The translations under genes were made by a program, and so were the position numbers. From the NCBI RefSeq assembly GCF_003020125.1, contig NZ_PYFW01000002.1, forward strand, positions 884,550 through 948,549: DNA of 64,000 nucleotides, written 5' to 3'. Positions 28,449-38,408 of this stretch are shown here, in pieces. The notes under the pieces were generated by a model that saw nothing but the letters and a program-made list of their open reading frames with translations, searched no databases and was not told where the DNA came from. Position 1 is the stretch's first letter. Each line of letters begins with the position of its first letter. This DNA comes from Bradyrhizobium sp. MOS003 (GTDB taxonomy: Bacteria > Pseudomonadota > Alphaproteobacteria > Rhizobiales > Xanthobacteraceae).

Positions 28449-28450
28449 GC

Positions 28451-29149
28451 ATGTCTGATAAGCTATTGGAGCTAGAGATCCTCCTTAAGCAACTTCCAGG
28501 GGCCGTGGAGCGTCGGCGTCTTGGCGACCGGTTGAGACAAGCCGTAGACGTGCTCAGGGATTCCGACTACCGGGTCAATCGAACAAGGGCCGTGCTTGAA
28601 TTGGCCCATCTAACTGAGTTTCAGCAGAGTAGCCCGCAAGGCGATGTGATCGATAAGCTCAAGGAGGAGGCGTGGGAAGTCGGTGATGCGCTACAAAACG
28701 CAACAACAGAAGATGAACTAAAGAATGCGGTTTATGACTACGACCGCGTATTAAAACCAGCCCTCGCCTCGGCTGATAAAGCTGTGAGGATTCATTGGAG
28801 CAGGGTTGTGGATGAGAGATTCCGTCCCATCGAGCTCTTAGGTGAATTGCTTGAACGTATTGGGATCGCGGGAAACCTCGGACAACAGTTGCGGGACTGC
28901 GCAAGGCGTGGATTGGCCTCGACCAACAACTCTCAACTGACAGATATCGTCGCCAACGCCAAAAATCTGCTTGCAGAACTGTCTGTGCTACAAAAGCGGA
29001 GAGCTGAGGCGATAGGGAACGGAAATGTGGGGACGTTTGTGAATGCCCTAGCGGAAGGCAGGGCCACCCTTGAATTGATCACCCCTGACGTCCGCGAATG
29101 GCTTGAAATGAACAACGCGCTCGATCGCTTGGGTGTCACACCGCGGTAG
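28451..29149 (+). CDS. dpdI: DpdI
   Basis: A 232-residue, highly charged, largely helical protein (RLRQAVDVLRDSDYRVNRTR), last in the + strand dpd operon and 2 bp after the dpdH stop. Size and position match dpdI. No enzyme motif is visible. Its 3' end overlaps the 3' end of the convergent 2114-residue helicase gene by 14 bp, with no room for a terminator. Function unknown; a structural or adaptor partner of DpdH is possible but is my inference. Confidence 0.7.
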   Translation: MSDKLLELEILLKQLPGAVERRRLGDRLRQAVDVLRDSDYRVNRTRAVLELAHLTEFQQSSPQGDVIDKLKEEAWEVGDALQNATTEDELKNAVYDYDRVLKPALASADKAVRIHWSRVVDERFRPIELLGELLERIGIAGNLGQQLRDCARRGLASTNNSQLTDIVANAKNLLAELSVLQKRRAEAIGNGNVGTFVNALAEGRATLELITPDVREWLEMNNALDRLGVTPR

Positions 29150-32100
29150 CGAAAAAGCGCTGGAGCACGTTACGACTTACGCTTGCGGTGGAGAGGGAAT
29201 CGCTCATCAAATCGTTTGGCTGATGGACGCATCCTCGGCATCCATCGAGGCAAAGAGGCGAGACGAGACGATAAGCTTGCTCCGCGAGCCGGGCATCAGG
29301 CGACAGCGATTCGTCGTTATTTGCGTCGATCGTCTCGTAGGCTCGATAGAGCTTGTGTAATACGCCCGATGTGTATGCTTTGGCCGAGGTCACAGCAGCG
29401 GTTGCCAACTCCCAGTCGAGAACTCGCCTTCCAGCGGCCCGTTCAGAACTACGTTTGACGTTCTCGAGACTTTGAGCAATCTCGTACAGTGAAAATGACT
29501 CTGCCTCGACCGATTCGGAGTCAAACAGTATTCGCAAGATTTGTGCCGGAATGGGTCTATCTGGATCATTCGGCGTTAGCCTTTGTGCGATCCGGCCGAG
29601 CCACCGAGGATCGCGTGGATCCCCGTTGCGCCAAGCGTCGTGTTCCGCATCCAAAGCCCAGAACCGGCTTATTATGGCGTCTTCCTCGGCATTAGCGCAG
29701 GTCGTAAGAAACCCTTCAGCGCCCAGCTTTTTCACTTCGTCCCAGCGCTCGATCACGGCTCTGATTGTGCCATCGCCAAGAGACCCGACTTCACAAACTG
29801 TGATTGTATCTGAGCTATCGTCACCGAATTGGATGGGCAACTTTGCGTGAGCAAGCAGACGACGTTCGTCCCCTTGACCTACATGGGAAACCAACTCCTT
29901 AAGGCGAATAGCCATGCTATTAAGGACCAGACTACGTACGTAGCCGGCCAGAGCTGATTTATCCGCCACTCGTCGCAACATGTTTTGCAATAGTACTTGG
30001 AAAGGCCGTCCGACCAATGCCGCTGCAGTCTTCTGAACCCTTGCTCTGGTCATTAATGGGTGTTGCTGCAGTAATTGAGCCCGGGTATCCTCCAGAAGGG
30101 CCGCAAACTCACTGTCTGACCAAAAACGAAGCAGATGGTTCAGACGCTTGCGAAGCGCGGGCTCCCCAGCAGCCGCGACAAGTAGATCGGCTCCGCGCTT
30201 TGCTTCATAAGCATTCAGACCAAGACCACGAGCACTACTCTCGACAACATAGCGCGTGAACTGCGAAGTACGCCATCGACGCTCTGCTTCGTCATCATTT
30301 AGCTGCATCAATTCGCTTGCGACAAACCTGTCGAGTTCACCGCTGTCGACCTGAAACTGTAATCCTTCGGTTTCAACCTTATAGCCATGAAGCAAGGGGC
30401 GCTTAGTGCGAGGGCTTACGAATGTTTGGGTGAATGGAATAGGGTCCGCGCCTACCTCGTCCAAACGCACTTCAGCATCAGCCCCCCAGAATACTCGCGC
30501 CATTTCTAGTCCTGTGGCACTGGCACTTGCGCCAAAGCCAGCATAGGCGGTAACCGATCGCAGGCCTGACGGCAGGACATCGCGTTCCAAGTCACGTCCC
30601 AACTCTTGTGTCAGCTTGATCACAACAAAGCCGCGAAGCTCGCCACGGCTGTCATGCCTTACCGCAACGTCGGTGTCTGGGTTTGCAATTTGCGTTATGC
30701 GTCCCTCCTTAAGAGTGATTTCGCCGGTCCAATGTGCTCCGGCCATCCAACCCATCTTCGAGAGCGTGATGCGCGTGGGCCTGCAAAGTTCCGTGTGTAG
30801 GCCCGCGAGGAGATCACGAGCATCGGTCGGAAGCTGCTCAAGTAACTCATCCGAATCGGCGGTCAGAGGAATCGGCTCAGCGACCCCATAATCCTCGTCT
30901 ATGAACCATGGCGCGTTGCCTTGGACAGGAGTTCGCCAGTGCACCGCGGTGGCGCTATATCGTCGCGTTGCATTGCCTGGTGCGACCGTTGGAAACGCCA
31001 GGCTGATGTCCTCGCGCTTCCCCCCCGTGACGTCGGGGCCGGATATTTCAAGCGAGGGCAGATTAATGGTGTCGAACAACAAGGTGGGAGCCCATGCGAG
31101 CGTCTCGCGCAGTTGACTCAGATACTGTGGAGATGGACCACTTAACCTCACCTTGTTTGCTTCTATCCAGAATTCATAGGCACCTTCGAAGCCCAATTCG
31201 CGCCACACGTTGGGTCCAAGAGCCTCTTCAGCGATCTTGCCAGCTTCTGCCAACACAGATCGGGCAGGTTGGGCCAAGTTCTCTTGCTGCCCGCTCTTCG
31301 CAGCAATCCAAGCAAGACCATCAAACAATGCCGAAAGGGCCTGCCCCCGGCGTACGAAGGCATTTTCGGGGTTCAAGGGAGCCTGAAAGCCAAGCGGTGA
31401 AACCAACTCGTTCGGCCGACGGAAGTACCAGGTGTCCCGAGGCGAATAGATCGATAACGTGACAGCAGTTAACGCGCGATCGTCAATGCTGCGACCGGCG
31501 CGCCCCTTCCGCTGGATAAAGCTCGCTAGGTTCTGAGGCGAATAGTGCTGATAAACGAGGGTTATATCGGGATCGTCATAACCGACTTCGAGAGATGACG
31601 TCGCAAAAACGACGTCCGAGCCCTTCACCAAGGCCTCCGCGTCTCCGCTTGTACCGGAATATATTGGCGCGCGCGCTACTCTTAGGGGGGTCCCCGGTGG
31701 GCGGTAACCGCTAGCGCCGTATTGACGATCGTCGTTGGCTGCAAACCACCAGCATTCGCCATCTCGAAAACGATCGCACCCAACGGGGTCTCGGCAGCAT
31801 TCGGTCTGAGGCGCACCCTGAGCATCATCTCCGAAGGCTGTGATCCTATATGCCGCGAGGTCTCTGCCCTCCTCCGCATCAATGTATGCGCCATGCAGGC
31901 GACGCATCTTGTCAATTGAGTCGAAAAATACGAGCGCTCGATATCCGCCTTCGTCTCCCGTACGCCTGCGCATTCCATGGCCAAGGCACATAAGGCTCTG
32001 AATCGTAGTCGACGCACCGGCAATATCCGCTCCGCGTGATTCAACACTCGGCTGAACAAAGAAAAAGTACTCTCTTCCTCTCGGTGAGGGGCGAAGCTCC

Positions 32101-35100
32101 CCGCCTTCTGGTCGTATAACCGTTACTTCGTCACGCCCAATGAGACGACCCCAGGCTCGCGATGGATTTCCCATTGTCGCGCTCATCCCGATGGCTATGA
32201 CGTCCCTCTTTAGGGGATCGTTGACCTTTGATCTGGCTGCAACGCGTCGCAAAGCCACACCTACTTGGGCGCCATGAATATGAGTGTAGAGATGTATCTC
32301 ATCGGCCAATATCGCGCGCGGCGAGGCGAAGTGCGGGTCATCGCCAAAGATTTTGCCGGCGCGAACGTCGTGCATCCATTGGTGCAAGCTATCCGTCGTT
32401 GGCAAGAAAAATGCCGGGGGCTGCGAGCGGAGCTTCTCTTTGGATCCTATCCATCCATCAAACCGCCAATCCCCTCGCACGCAAACTAGTTGATCAGCCC
32501 CGTCTAAGCCTTCGTCAACTAGCAGATTGAGCGCTTGCCCGCAGTTTGGGCAAGCAAAGAATGGAAATCTAAACGCATCTGTTCCAACCGTAGGCCAAAG
32601 TTCTTGATAGCGCGGATGCATGCCCTTGAACGTATCAGGGACATCCTTCACCTGAAGTCCCAAGGTGAGCAAAGGTAGATCAGCTGCATTGGAACAGGCT
32701 GCAAGATAGGTCGCTAGGCGTTGTGACTGATTGGCTACCAAGCGGATTCTTGGATAGGCGAGAATAGCACGGGTTCCTCTCACGCCTTTTATGCGATCCG
32801 CTAAAGCCCCGGCAATCAGCGGCAAACAAGCCGCCTCGGTTTTTCCTGACCCGGTATCGGCGGCAATTGCAATGGTTGGATTTGCTTCACCTCGCCAAGC
32901 AGCAAGACCCAACCTAAGGCCCCGCTCTTGGAATTGCGCAAGGGCGGCCTGCGGACCCCAAATCCTAGTCAATGCGCGTTCCAGGCCATTCAGAGCTGAG
33001 CGCTGCTCCGAGTCAGCTTCGTTCGAAGCTCTCTCAAACACCTCGCTAATTGCGAGATCGCGTGCGGGCTTTGTACGGTCCTTGAACTCTACCTTCAGGC
33101 CTCGTACGAGGTACGGCCGCCGGCCTGCGTCGTCTGATCGAAACCTCTGCTTAACATGACGAACCTCGCGCGCAATCTCAGCAACTCGGCTGCGGACACG
33201 TCCCTCGGAAGCTAACATGAGGTATCCGTTGGCTTCCAAGCGGGCCAGAGCTTCAGTCAGTGGGTCGATCGCACAATTCAAACTTCGTGCGAGTTCGACA
33301 ACGGAAATCCAGGTTTCGACCACGCCAAAGTTGATCCGGGCCGCTTCAATATCCTCGATCCGGTTAAGTATTTCAAAGTCAGCGTCACCCGGGGGGTCAA
33401 TCGCTGGGGGAGCGGGCAGGTGGGCCGCTGCGTCTGGCTGCTGAGCCAACGCGATTGTCCGAGATCCTTTGAAGTCACCAAAGATGATGACTTGCTCAGC
33501 TTGTAATTGCTTCAAGACCGGCAGGAGCGCGTCCTCTCCCTCTGCCGTCATCCAAGAAAATCTGTCTCGCACGCGGTCGTAGAAGCAGTAGCGGCCCGAT
33601 TTCGACTCTCGGACAATCACGGCGATCCGACTTCGGACCGAGTCGAGATCGATCGAATAGACCCGCCTGGGCTTATCGAAGGGGGCAGCCGACCAAAAGT
33701 ATCCATATTGGCTTTTTGGCTGCTGGAGCGAGACCCAGCCAATTTGATGAAGTGAGCGGGCATCGCCAAACACGTCATCTTGCCGCGCAAGTCTCCTTTT
33801 GACTGCAGATAAGGGTGCGGAGGCCCTGTTCCTTTGAGCAACAACCTGACGAATTGCTGCAAGCACACCCTCTAGCTGTGGTGTTAGGATAGGGGTTACA
33901 TCCGGCTTTGGCGAGGCTTGACTGACATCGTCACTGACATCGTCAACCGAGGTTATCTCGCCTGGGAAACCTCGCAAACGAATCTGTACATTAACAAGAC
34001 GCCCCCCCGGGCCGTCGACTTGTACATCCGCAGCAGCAATACAAGAGAATACAAATTCTCGTAAAGTCTCGGCATTGTCCATCAACTCTTGCTCTGTTGG
34101 TACGGCATCCAACAACCTCTTGCTGACGAGCATGATCAGCTTATGTCGGGCGCGGGTAATCGAGACGTTTAGACGCTCTGGCGAGAAGATGAACTCGGCC
34201 TCAGCTAAGGCAAACTCTGGATCACCCACGCAATACGAAAGGATGACAACATCTCGCTCCTTACCCTGGATTCGGTCTACCGTCTCAACGAACGCGTCAG
34301 GCCTCAAGTCTTCTGGGAGTAAATTTCTGATTAGTGCGTTTTGTGCGCGGTGAGGACTTACGATGGCAGTCAACCTAGACCAAAACTGATCAGGCGATAT
34401 CTGTTGGCCATTCTTGTCTACTGAACGGGACGCGAGCGCGGTTGCGAATCGAGAGGACAGGGCCGCCTCAAATGCATTGGAGGTCGATGCCGTCGGCCCG
34501 TCATGAAGTAGAACGACTACTGGGTACGCAGGATCGAGCGCCAATCGGGTTACGTGATCCAAACCGTCCATCCACCCGTCTCGCAGCACGAGCCTGGACG
34601 TGGGGTTAGCTGACACATACCGACCGGGATAGAACTTCTGTTCTGGAAAATCCGCCAGCGGTTGATTGAGCCGGAAGGTCTCTTCGAGAGCGAACTCTCT
34701 AGCGGTCGCAGACTTCATGAACGCGTACAGGGAACCTCCCATCTGGCGTCCCCCAACTGCAAGCTCGCGAGCCGCACGTACCGGCGGGAGCTGCTGATCG
34801 TCTCCGGAGACGATGACGCGTCCACCGGGGGCTAATCCTCCAAGCGCCATCAACCCCTGCCCAAGAACCATTTGCGATGCTTCATCGATGCAGATCAGGT
34901 CGAACAAGGGAGCAGTCGGACCTTCCGCGTCTGGCGCGCGACCAGAATCAAGCAAGCGGTATAGGGACCAAATTGTTGCCCCAATAACAGCGCGACCACT
35001 TGCGAGTGCTGCGAACAGATCTGCCTCGTCACCGCGGCCCATGACGTCAACACCCGCGGATAAACCAGCTGCGGGTTCCGAGCCAAAATATATAGGACGG

Positions 35101-35480
35101 GGAGCATTGGGTTCATGCATTTCCTGCCGGCTTACGACGGCATCAAGCACGTTTCCGATCGCGTTCTTTGTAAAGGCGGTTACAAACGTCCTGGCCGGCA
35201 AACCGACGGCGCGTCGGGCTGGCGCGTAGCCAGCCACGAGCCACGAGAGCAAATGGGTCTTACCAGTCCCTGGCGGTCCAAGCACCAATCCAGATCGACA
35301 TGTTGCAAGACCCCGCCAAGCGGCTTCCTGGGCCGGACGTAATGGCCGGTCTGCCTTTGCAGCAATCCAAGGCAACGCGTAAGATTCCAGACCAGCGAGC
35401 CAGACATCAGGATCCTGCACGGATGCCGAAAATCCCAACGGATCGCGCAGAAACTTGACGACATCATCGCGTACCGTCAT
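29136..35480 (-). CDS. Fused SF1 helicase and DpdJ-like SF2 helicase
   Basis: A 2114-residue protein carrying two helicases. The N-terminal half has an SF1 (Upf1/AAA_11-AAA_12) core: Walker A GPPGTGKT (68-75), LICIDEASQM near 195, GDDQQLPP, and NVSITRARHKL near 450. From about 830 a second, SF2-type core follows: DTGSGKTEA near 873, ADEIHLYTH near 1060, SSLEVGYDD and QRKGRAGR near 1300-1325. This second half is like DpdJ and the DISARM DrmA helicase. Cysteine groups lie near 975 (CPNCG), 1230 (CCRDPVGC) and the C terminus (CLDGCRGCVH). The ATG overlaps the stop of the RecB-like nuclease gene (ATGA). DpdJ alone is much shorter, so this is an unusual fusion. Confidence 0.88.
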   Translation of the reverse strand: MTVRDDVVKFLRDPLGFSASVQDPDVWLAGLESYALPWIAAKADRPLRPAQEAAWRGLATCRSGLVLGPPGTGKTHLLSWLVAGYAPARRAVGLPARTFVTAFTKNAIGNVLDAVVSRQEMHEPNAPRPIYFGSEPAAGLSAGVDVMGRGDEADLFAALASGRAVIGATIWSLYRLLDSGRAPDAEGPTAPLFDLICIDEASQMVLGQGLMALGGLAPGGRVIVSGDDQQLPPVRAARELAVGGRQMGGSLYAFMKSATAREFALEETFRLNQPLADFPEQKFYPGRYVSANPTSRLVLRDGWMDGLDHVTRLALDPAYPVVVLLHDGPTASTSNAFEAALSSRFATALASRSVDKNGQQISPDQFWSRLTAIVSPHRAQNALIRNLLPEDLRPDAFVETVDRIQGKERDVVILSYCVGDPEFALAEAEFIFSPERLNVSITRARHKLIMLVSKRLLDAVPTEQELMDNAETLREFVFSCIAAADVQVDGPGGRLVNVQIRLRGFPGEITSVDDVSDDVSQASPKPDVTPILTPQLEGVLAAIRQVVAQRNRASAPLSAVKRRLARQDDVFGDARSLHQIGWVSLQQPKSQYGYFWSAAPFDKPRRVYSIDLDSVRSRIAVIVRESKSGRYCFYDRVRDRFSWMTAEGEDALLPVLKQLQAEQVIIFGDFKGSRTIALAQQPDAAAHLPAPPAIDPPGDADFEILNRIEDIEAARINFGVVETWISVVELARSLNCAIDPLTEALARLEANGYLMLASEGRVRSRVAEIAREVRHVKQRFRSDDAGRRPYLVRGLKVEFKDRTKPARDLAISEVFERASNEADSEQRSALNGLERALTRIWGPQAALAQFQERGLRLGLAAWRGEANPTIAIAADTGSGKTEAACLPLIAGALADRIKGVRGTRAILAYPRIRLVANQSQRLATYLAACSNAADLPLLTLGLQVKDVPDTFKGMHPRYQELWPTVGTDAFRFPFFACPNCGQALNLLVDEGLDGADQLVCVRGDWRFDGWIGSKEKLRSQPPAFFLPTTDSLHQWMHDVRAGKIFGDDPHFASPRAILADEIHLYTHIHGAQVGVALRRVAARSKVNDPLKRDVIAIGMSATMGNPSRAWGRLIGRDEVTVIRPEGGELRPSPRGREYFFFVQPSVESRGADIAGASTTIQSLMCLGHGMRRRTGDEGGYRALVFFDSIDKMRRLHGAYIDAEEGRDLAAYRITAFGDDAQGAPQTECCRDPVGCDRFRDGECWWFAANDDRQYGASGYRPPGTPLRVARAPIYSGTSGDAEALVKGSDVVFATSSLEVGYDDPDITLVYQHYSPQNLASFIQRKGRAGRSIDDRALTAVTLSIYSPRDTWYFRRPNELVSPLGFQAPLNPENAFVRRGQALSALFDGLAWIAAKSGQQENLAQPARSVLAEAGKIAEEALGPNVWRELGFEGAYEFWIEANKVRLSGPSPQYLSQLRETLAWAPTLLFDTINLPSLEISGPDVTGGKREDISLAFPTVAPGNATRRYSATAVHWRTPVQGNAPWFIDEDYGVAEPIPLTADSDELLEQLPTDARDLLAGLHTELCRPTRITLSKMGWMAGAHWTGEITLKEGRITQIANPDTDVAVRHDSRGELRGFVVIKLTQELGRDLERDVLPSGLRSVTAYAGFGASASATGLEMARVFWGADAEVRLDEVGADPIPFTQTFVSPRTKRPLLHGYKVETEGLQFQVDSGELDRFVASELMQLNDDEAERRWRTSQFTRYVVESSARGLGLNAYEAKRGADLLVAAAGEPALRKRLNHLLRFWSDSEFAALLEDTRAQLLQQHPLMTRARVQKTAAALVGRPFQVLLQNMLRRVADKSALAGYVRSLVLNSMAIRLKELVSHVGQGDERRLLAHAKLPIQFGDDSSDTITVCEVGSLGDGTIRAVIERWDEVKKLGAEGFLTTCANAEEDAIISRFWALDAEHDAWRNGDPRDPRWLGRIAQRLTPNDPDRPIPAQILRILFDSESVEAESFSLYEIAQSLENVKRSSERAAGRRVLDWELATAAVTSAKAYTSGVLHKLYRAYETIDANNDESLSPDARLAEQAYRLVSPLCLDGCRGCVHQPNDLMSDSLSTASVSRNVLQRFFATAV

Positions 35481-37777
35481 GCCGCACCCGACTGAGCCAG
35501 AAAGCTGATAAAGTTGTCGGCCTTCGCCGTGTTAAGGTCTACGAAGCTCCGGTCAAGAAACCATCCCTCCTCCCCAATCCGCCGCATCATTTCCTGGAAT
35601 ACGGCACTTTCGAAATTGGGCCGAAACACTCGCACCCGCCGCAGGTTTGTGGTGTCGTTCGGCTTGGGATCCAGCAATTCACAGGAGATCTGAGGCCACA
35701 TTCGCGGCTCGAGCACGTACTCAGGTTCGCCGTTACTAAGAATAAGACCGAATGCACCGGCGGCGATTTCATCATCTAGGGCATCTGGCGGTGCGGATAA
35801 GAATATCACTACGCTTCGTGCGTACTTGTATACGTTCAACAGGCGCATGGGCCCGATGGCGCGCCCAGCCTCCCGTCGAACTCGCGTCGGCTGAGCTAGC
35901 TTGATCATCGTCTCAAGCAGGCCTGAGCGATTCTCGAGGAGCTCGAAAGCACGAAGCATATCGAGATCCGCTACAGCAAGTGGATCGAATGTGGCCTGCA
36001 TTCGAAATGGCTGCTTGTTAAGCCGCAACATCGCTCGCTCACCAGCCTGAATCCGCCGGCGGTGCTCTGAGCGAAGCCATTCCGCGGCAGCATGAGTAGC
36101 TTGAAGACGCGCAGCCACGTCGGATTCGATTTGATCGATAGTGGGACATCCAGGTCGCCCCTCCCGAAGTGCTCGCGAAACATCGATTGACAAAAGGGAA
36201 GAGAACGGACGATGGAAGAGATCGTTGGGGCTGTACGCGTTGCCGATAAACCCATTTCTCTGCAGGGCATCCGACACTTGGCGTAGGTCGTACGAAACCG
36301 TTACTGGCAGCGCGAAAAGCTGCTCAATTACAGACCTCAGTGCAGTAGCCGGGAGATGCTGCATCCCGCGAAACTCGGGCTCAGGTACAATCTCGTCAGG
36401 CGGAAACAACCGCACCATGTCGAGCAGTCCATGTCGCACTCTCGGATCGTCGAGATGGCGCTTCACTGCATTTTGCAAGCCAACACCTTCTGCAGCCTCG
36501 TATACAAATATATGAGAGAAGATTGAAGCTGGGTTGCTCGGTCCGCCAGGCAGGGAGGCATTGTGAGCATCGATCTCACGCAGATCAGAAATCAGCTGGC
36601 TGAAGATTTCAACAAGAGCGTTCGCTTCGGCTTTGCGATCGGCGGTTGGTAGCACTTTTATCAATTGGCGCGTGATGTCGCCTCGCACATATAAATAACC
36701 CAAGGTAACAAGGCCGTCGTCTACTGGATCCTGATCGGCCGCTAGATACAGCGCTGCGTCCGTTCGAGGCGGCATTAAGAATGTGTGCGATTCCGAACCT
36801 GGAGCGACTTTGTCATCGCGCATTGCCTGTGCGCGAGCGATAAGGGTCTCCGCGCGGCGAGATAAGGACCAACCGGCACCGTCCATACGTCCGATGCCTG
36901 CACCCATCTCGGCTAATTGGGCAACGGTCTTACCACCCATCGAAATCAGGGTACGCTTGGCCTCGTGGCTCAAGCCTGGAACGGCTGAAACATCACGCAA
37001 GTAAGCAGGACGATCGCGGTCCACTGCCTGAATGCAATGGGGCAAGTATGCACACTGCTCGCATTTGAAATAGACGTGAAAGAACGTTTCGTCTTGTCCC
37101 GGCCTAACCGGTTTAGACGCGATCTCAGACAGAGTGTTGGCACAAAACTCGCGTACTAACCTCTTGTATGGCTCAATCGCAAAGCTCTCAACCTGCCAAC
37201 GATCTCCTTCAGCGTCACCATCGTCAGGTATTCGCCAGATTTCGCCCTCGGGATCGATTTCGCCGACGATTGCATTTTCGTTGATCACCGCGTCAAGCAA
37301 GAGCGCATAAAAAGCCACTTGCATCTTGTGGAACGCTCTTGCGCTCCGAGTTGCCTTAACATCGATTATTCGAAAGTTTGCCTTACCCCTCACCGTGGTG
37401 CGACAGACGAGATCGGCAAAGCTTCGGCGCAGTTCCAGGTTGTTTCCGAGCCAAGCTGGCCGCAGTCGAGGCTTTAACTTTAGTTGGGCCGCGTAGTCCG
37501 CGTTGCCTCTCCCGCGCAAGAATTCAGCGGCCAAGCCTTCACGTAGACCTTCCTTATCCCCCTTAGGCGGCCGAAGAACGACCTTCTCTTGAGAGAGGCG
37601 CTGAACCACCCGTTCCTCGAAATCGACCCCGAGGATAGCCCATCGGTTCTCTCGGTTGTCCTTCGCTACCGGCACCGCGGCTAGCTCCGCGGGATCCATC
37701 GTCTCGTAGCGAGTCTTCCTTTCGCACCTATACTGAAACCAAGACTTAATCGTAGATCCGCTTAACCCACTAGCCAT
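35477..37777 (-). CDS. RecB-like nuclease partner of the fused helicase
   Basis: A 766-residue protein. Residues 1-260 are a RecB/TM0106-type PD-(D/E)XK nuclease: D122 in SFADLVC, IIDVKAT with D139 and K141, then QVAFYALLLD (Q153, Y157). Cys18 plus CEQCAYLPHC (239, 242, 248) give the four cysteines that hold an iron-sulfur cluster in AddB-like nucleases. GLSHEAKRTLISMGGKTVAQ after it is a helix-hairpin-helix-like segment. In many TM0106 proteins nuclease and SF1 helicase are one chain. Here the gene stop overlaps the ATG of the SF1-SF2 helicase (ATGA), so the two act together. It is probably the DNA-cutting arm of this Dpd system; that role is inferred. Confidence 0.82.
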   Translation of the reverse strand: MASGLSGSTIKSWFQYRCERKTRYETMDPAELAAVPVAKDNRENRWAILGVDFEERVVQRLSQEKVVLRPPKGDKEGLREGLAAEFLRGRGNADYAAQLKLKPRLRPAWLGNNLELRRSFADLVCRTTVRGKANFRIIDVKATRSARAFHKMQVAFYALLLDAVINENAIVGEIDPEGEIWRIPDDGDAEGDRWQVESFAIEPYKRLVREFCANTLSEIASKPVRPGQDETFFHVYFKCEQCAYLPHCIQAVDRDRPAYLRDVSAVPGLSHEAKRTLISMGGKTVAQLAEMGAGIGRMDGAGWSLSRRAETLIARAQAMRDDKVAPGSESHTFLMPPRTDAALYLAADQDPVDDGLVTLGYLYVRGDITRQLIKVLPTADRKAEANALVEIFSQLISDLREIDAHNASLPGGPSNPASIFSHIFVYEAAEGVGLQNAVKRHLDDPRVRHGLLDMVRLFPPDEIVPEPEFRGMQHLPATALRSVIEQLFALPVTVSYDLRQVSDALQRNGFIGNAYSPNDLFHRPFSSLLSIDVSRALREGRPGCPTIDQIESDVAARLQATHAAAEWLRSEHRRRIQAGERAMLRLNKQPFRMQATFDPLAVADLDMLRAFELLENRSGLLETMIKLAQPTRVRREAGRAIGPMRLLNVYKYARSVVIFLSAPPDALDDEIAAGAFGLILSNGEPEYVLEPRMWPQISCELLDPKPNDTTNLRRVRVFRPNFESAVFQEMMRRIGEEGWFLDRSFVDLNTAKADNFISFLAQSGAA

Positions 37778-37976
37778 ATCCAGGCGTTCCCGCTCACCAC
37801 TCCAAAACCCGAGAATGCACTGATCGGCGGTACCACGCTAGAGTATTTGCGGATGTACAACTGGAGGGGGCGCTAGGAGATACGATCCAATGCAGTTCTG
37901 GCCCGCTCAGTTCGAGAGCGCGCCCGTACTGCACTGCACACAAGAAAGCCTAAAAACAGTCGAACCAATAGCATGC

Positions 37977-38408
37977 TCATCGAGCGGGCGAAGAAATTTC
38001 TGCCCAACAATCATCGTTCTCGTAGACTCTGACGCTTTCACAATTGGCAATTCGCGCCAAAAACCATGCAGCGATGACTTCTGCGGTGGGATTTTCGAGA
38101 CCAGGCACATCATTCAAAACTCGATGGTCCACCTGCCTGATCAGAGGAAATACGTCCGCATCCATCTCTGCAAAGTCAGCAACAAAGCCGCGCTCATCCA
38201 GCTTTCCGGATAAGACCACCTCAATTCGATAATTGTGACCGTGCATGTTCTTGCACTTGTGGCCATCGGGCACCTTCGGCAGATGGTGGGCTGCTTCGAA
38301 ACGATAGGTACGACCAATCCGCGTCATGACCCGGGTCTCCGACAAAGTGGCTGGTTCAGCCGAGGCCTGATCTGAACTGAACTTGTCGACCTCGATATGT
38401 CTATTCAT
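37977..38408 (-). CDS. queD: QueD, 6-carboxytetrahydropterin synthase
   Basis: A 143-residue protein of the 6-pyruvoyl-tetrahydropterin synthase family. It converts dihydroneopterin triphosphate to 6-carboxytetrahydropterin, the first committed step to preQ0. The zinc histidines are in EAAHHLP and HGHNYRIE, with the catalytic Cys in HKCKNMHGH. The conserved DHRVLND and NPTAEVIAAWF follow. The start at 38408 overlaps the queE stop (ATGA), giving a 27-residue extension before the usual start MTRIGRTYRFE (38327). It ends the seven-gene modification operon; 200 bp separate it from the nuclease gene. Confidence 0.95.
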   Translation of the reverse strand: MNRHIEVDKFSSDQASAEPATLSETRVMTRIGRTYRFEAAHHLPKVPDGHKCKNMHGHNYRIEVVLSGKLDERGFVADFAEMDADVFPLIRQVDHRVLNDVPGLENPTAEVIAAWFLARIANCESVRVYENDDCWAEISSPAR

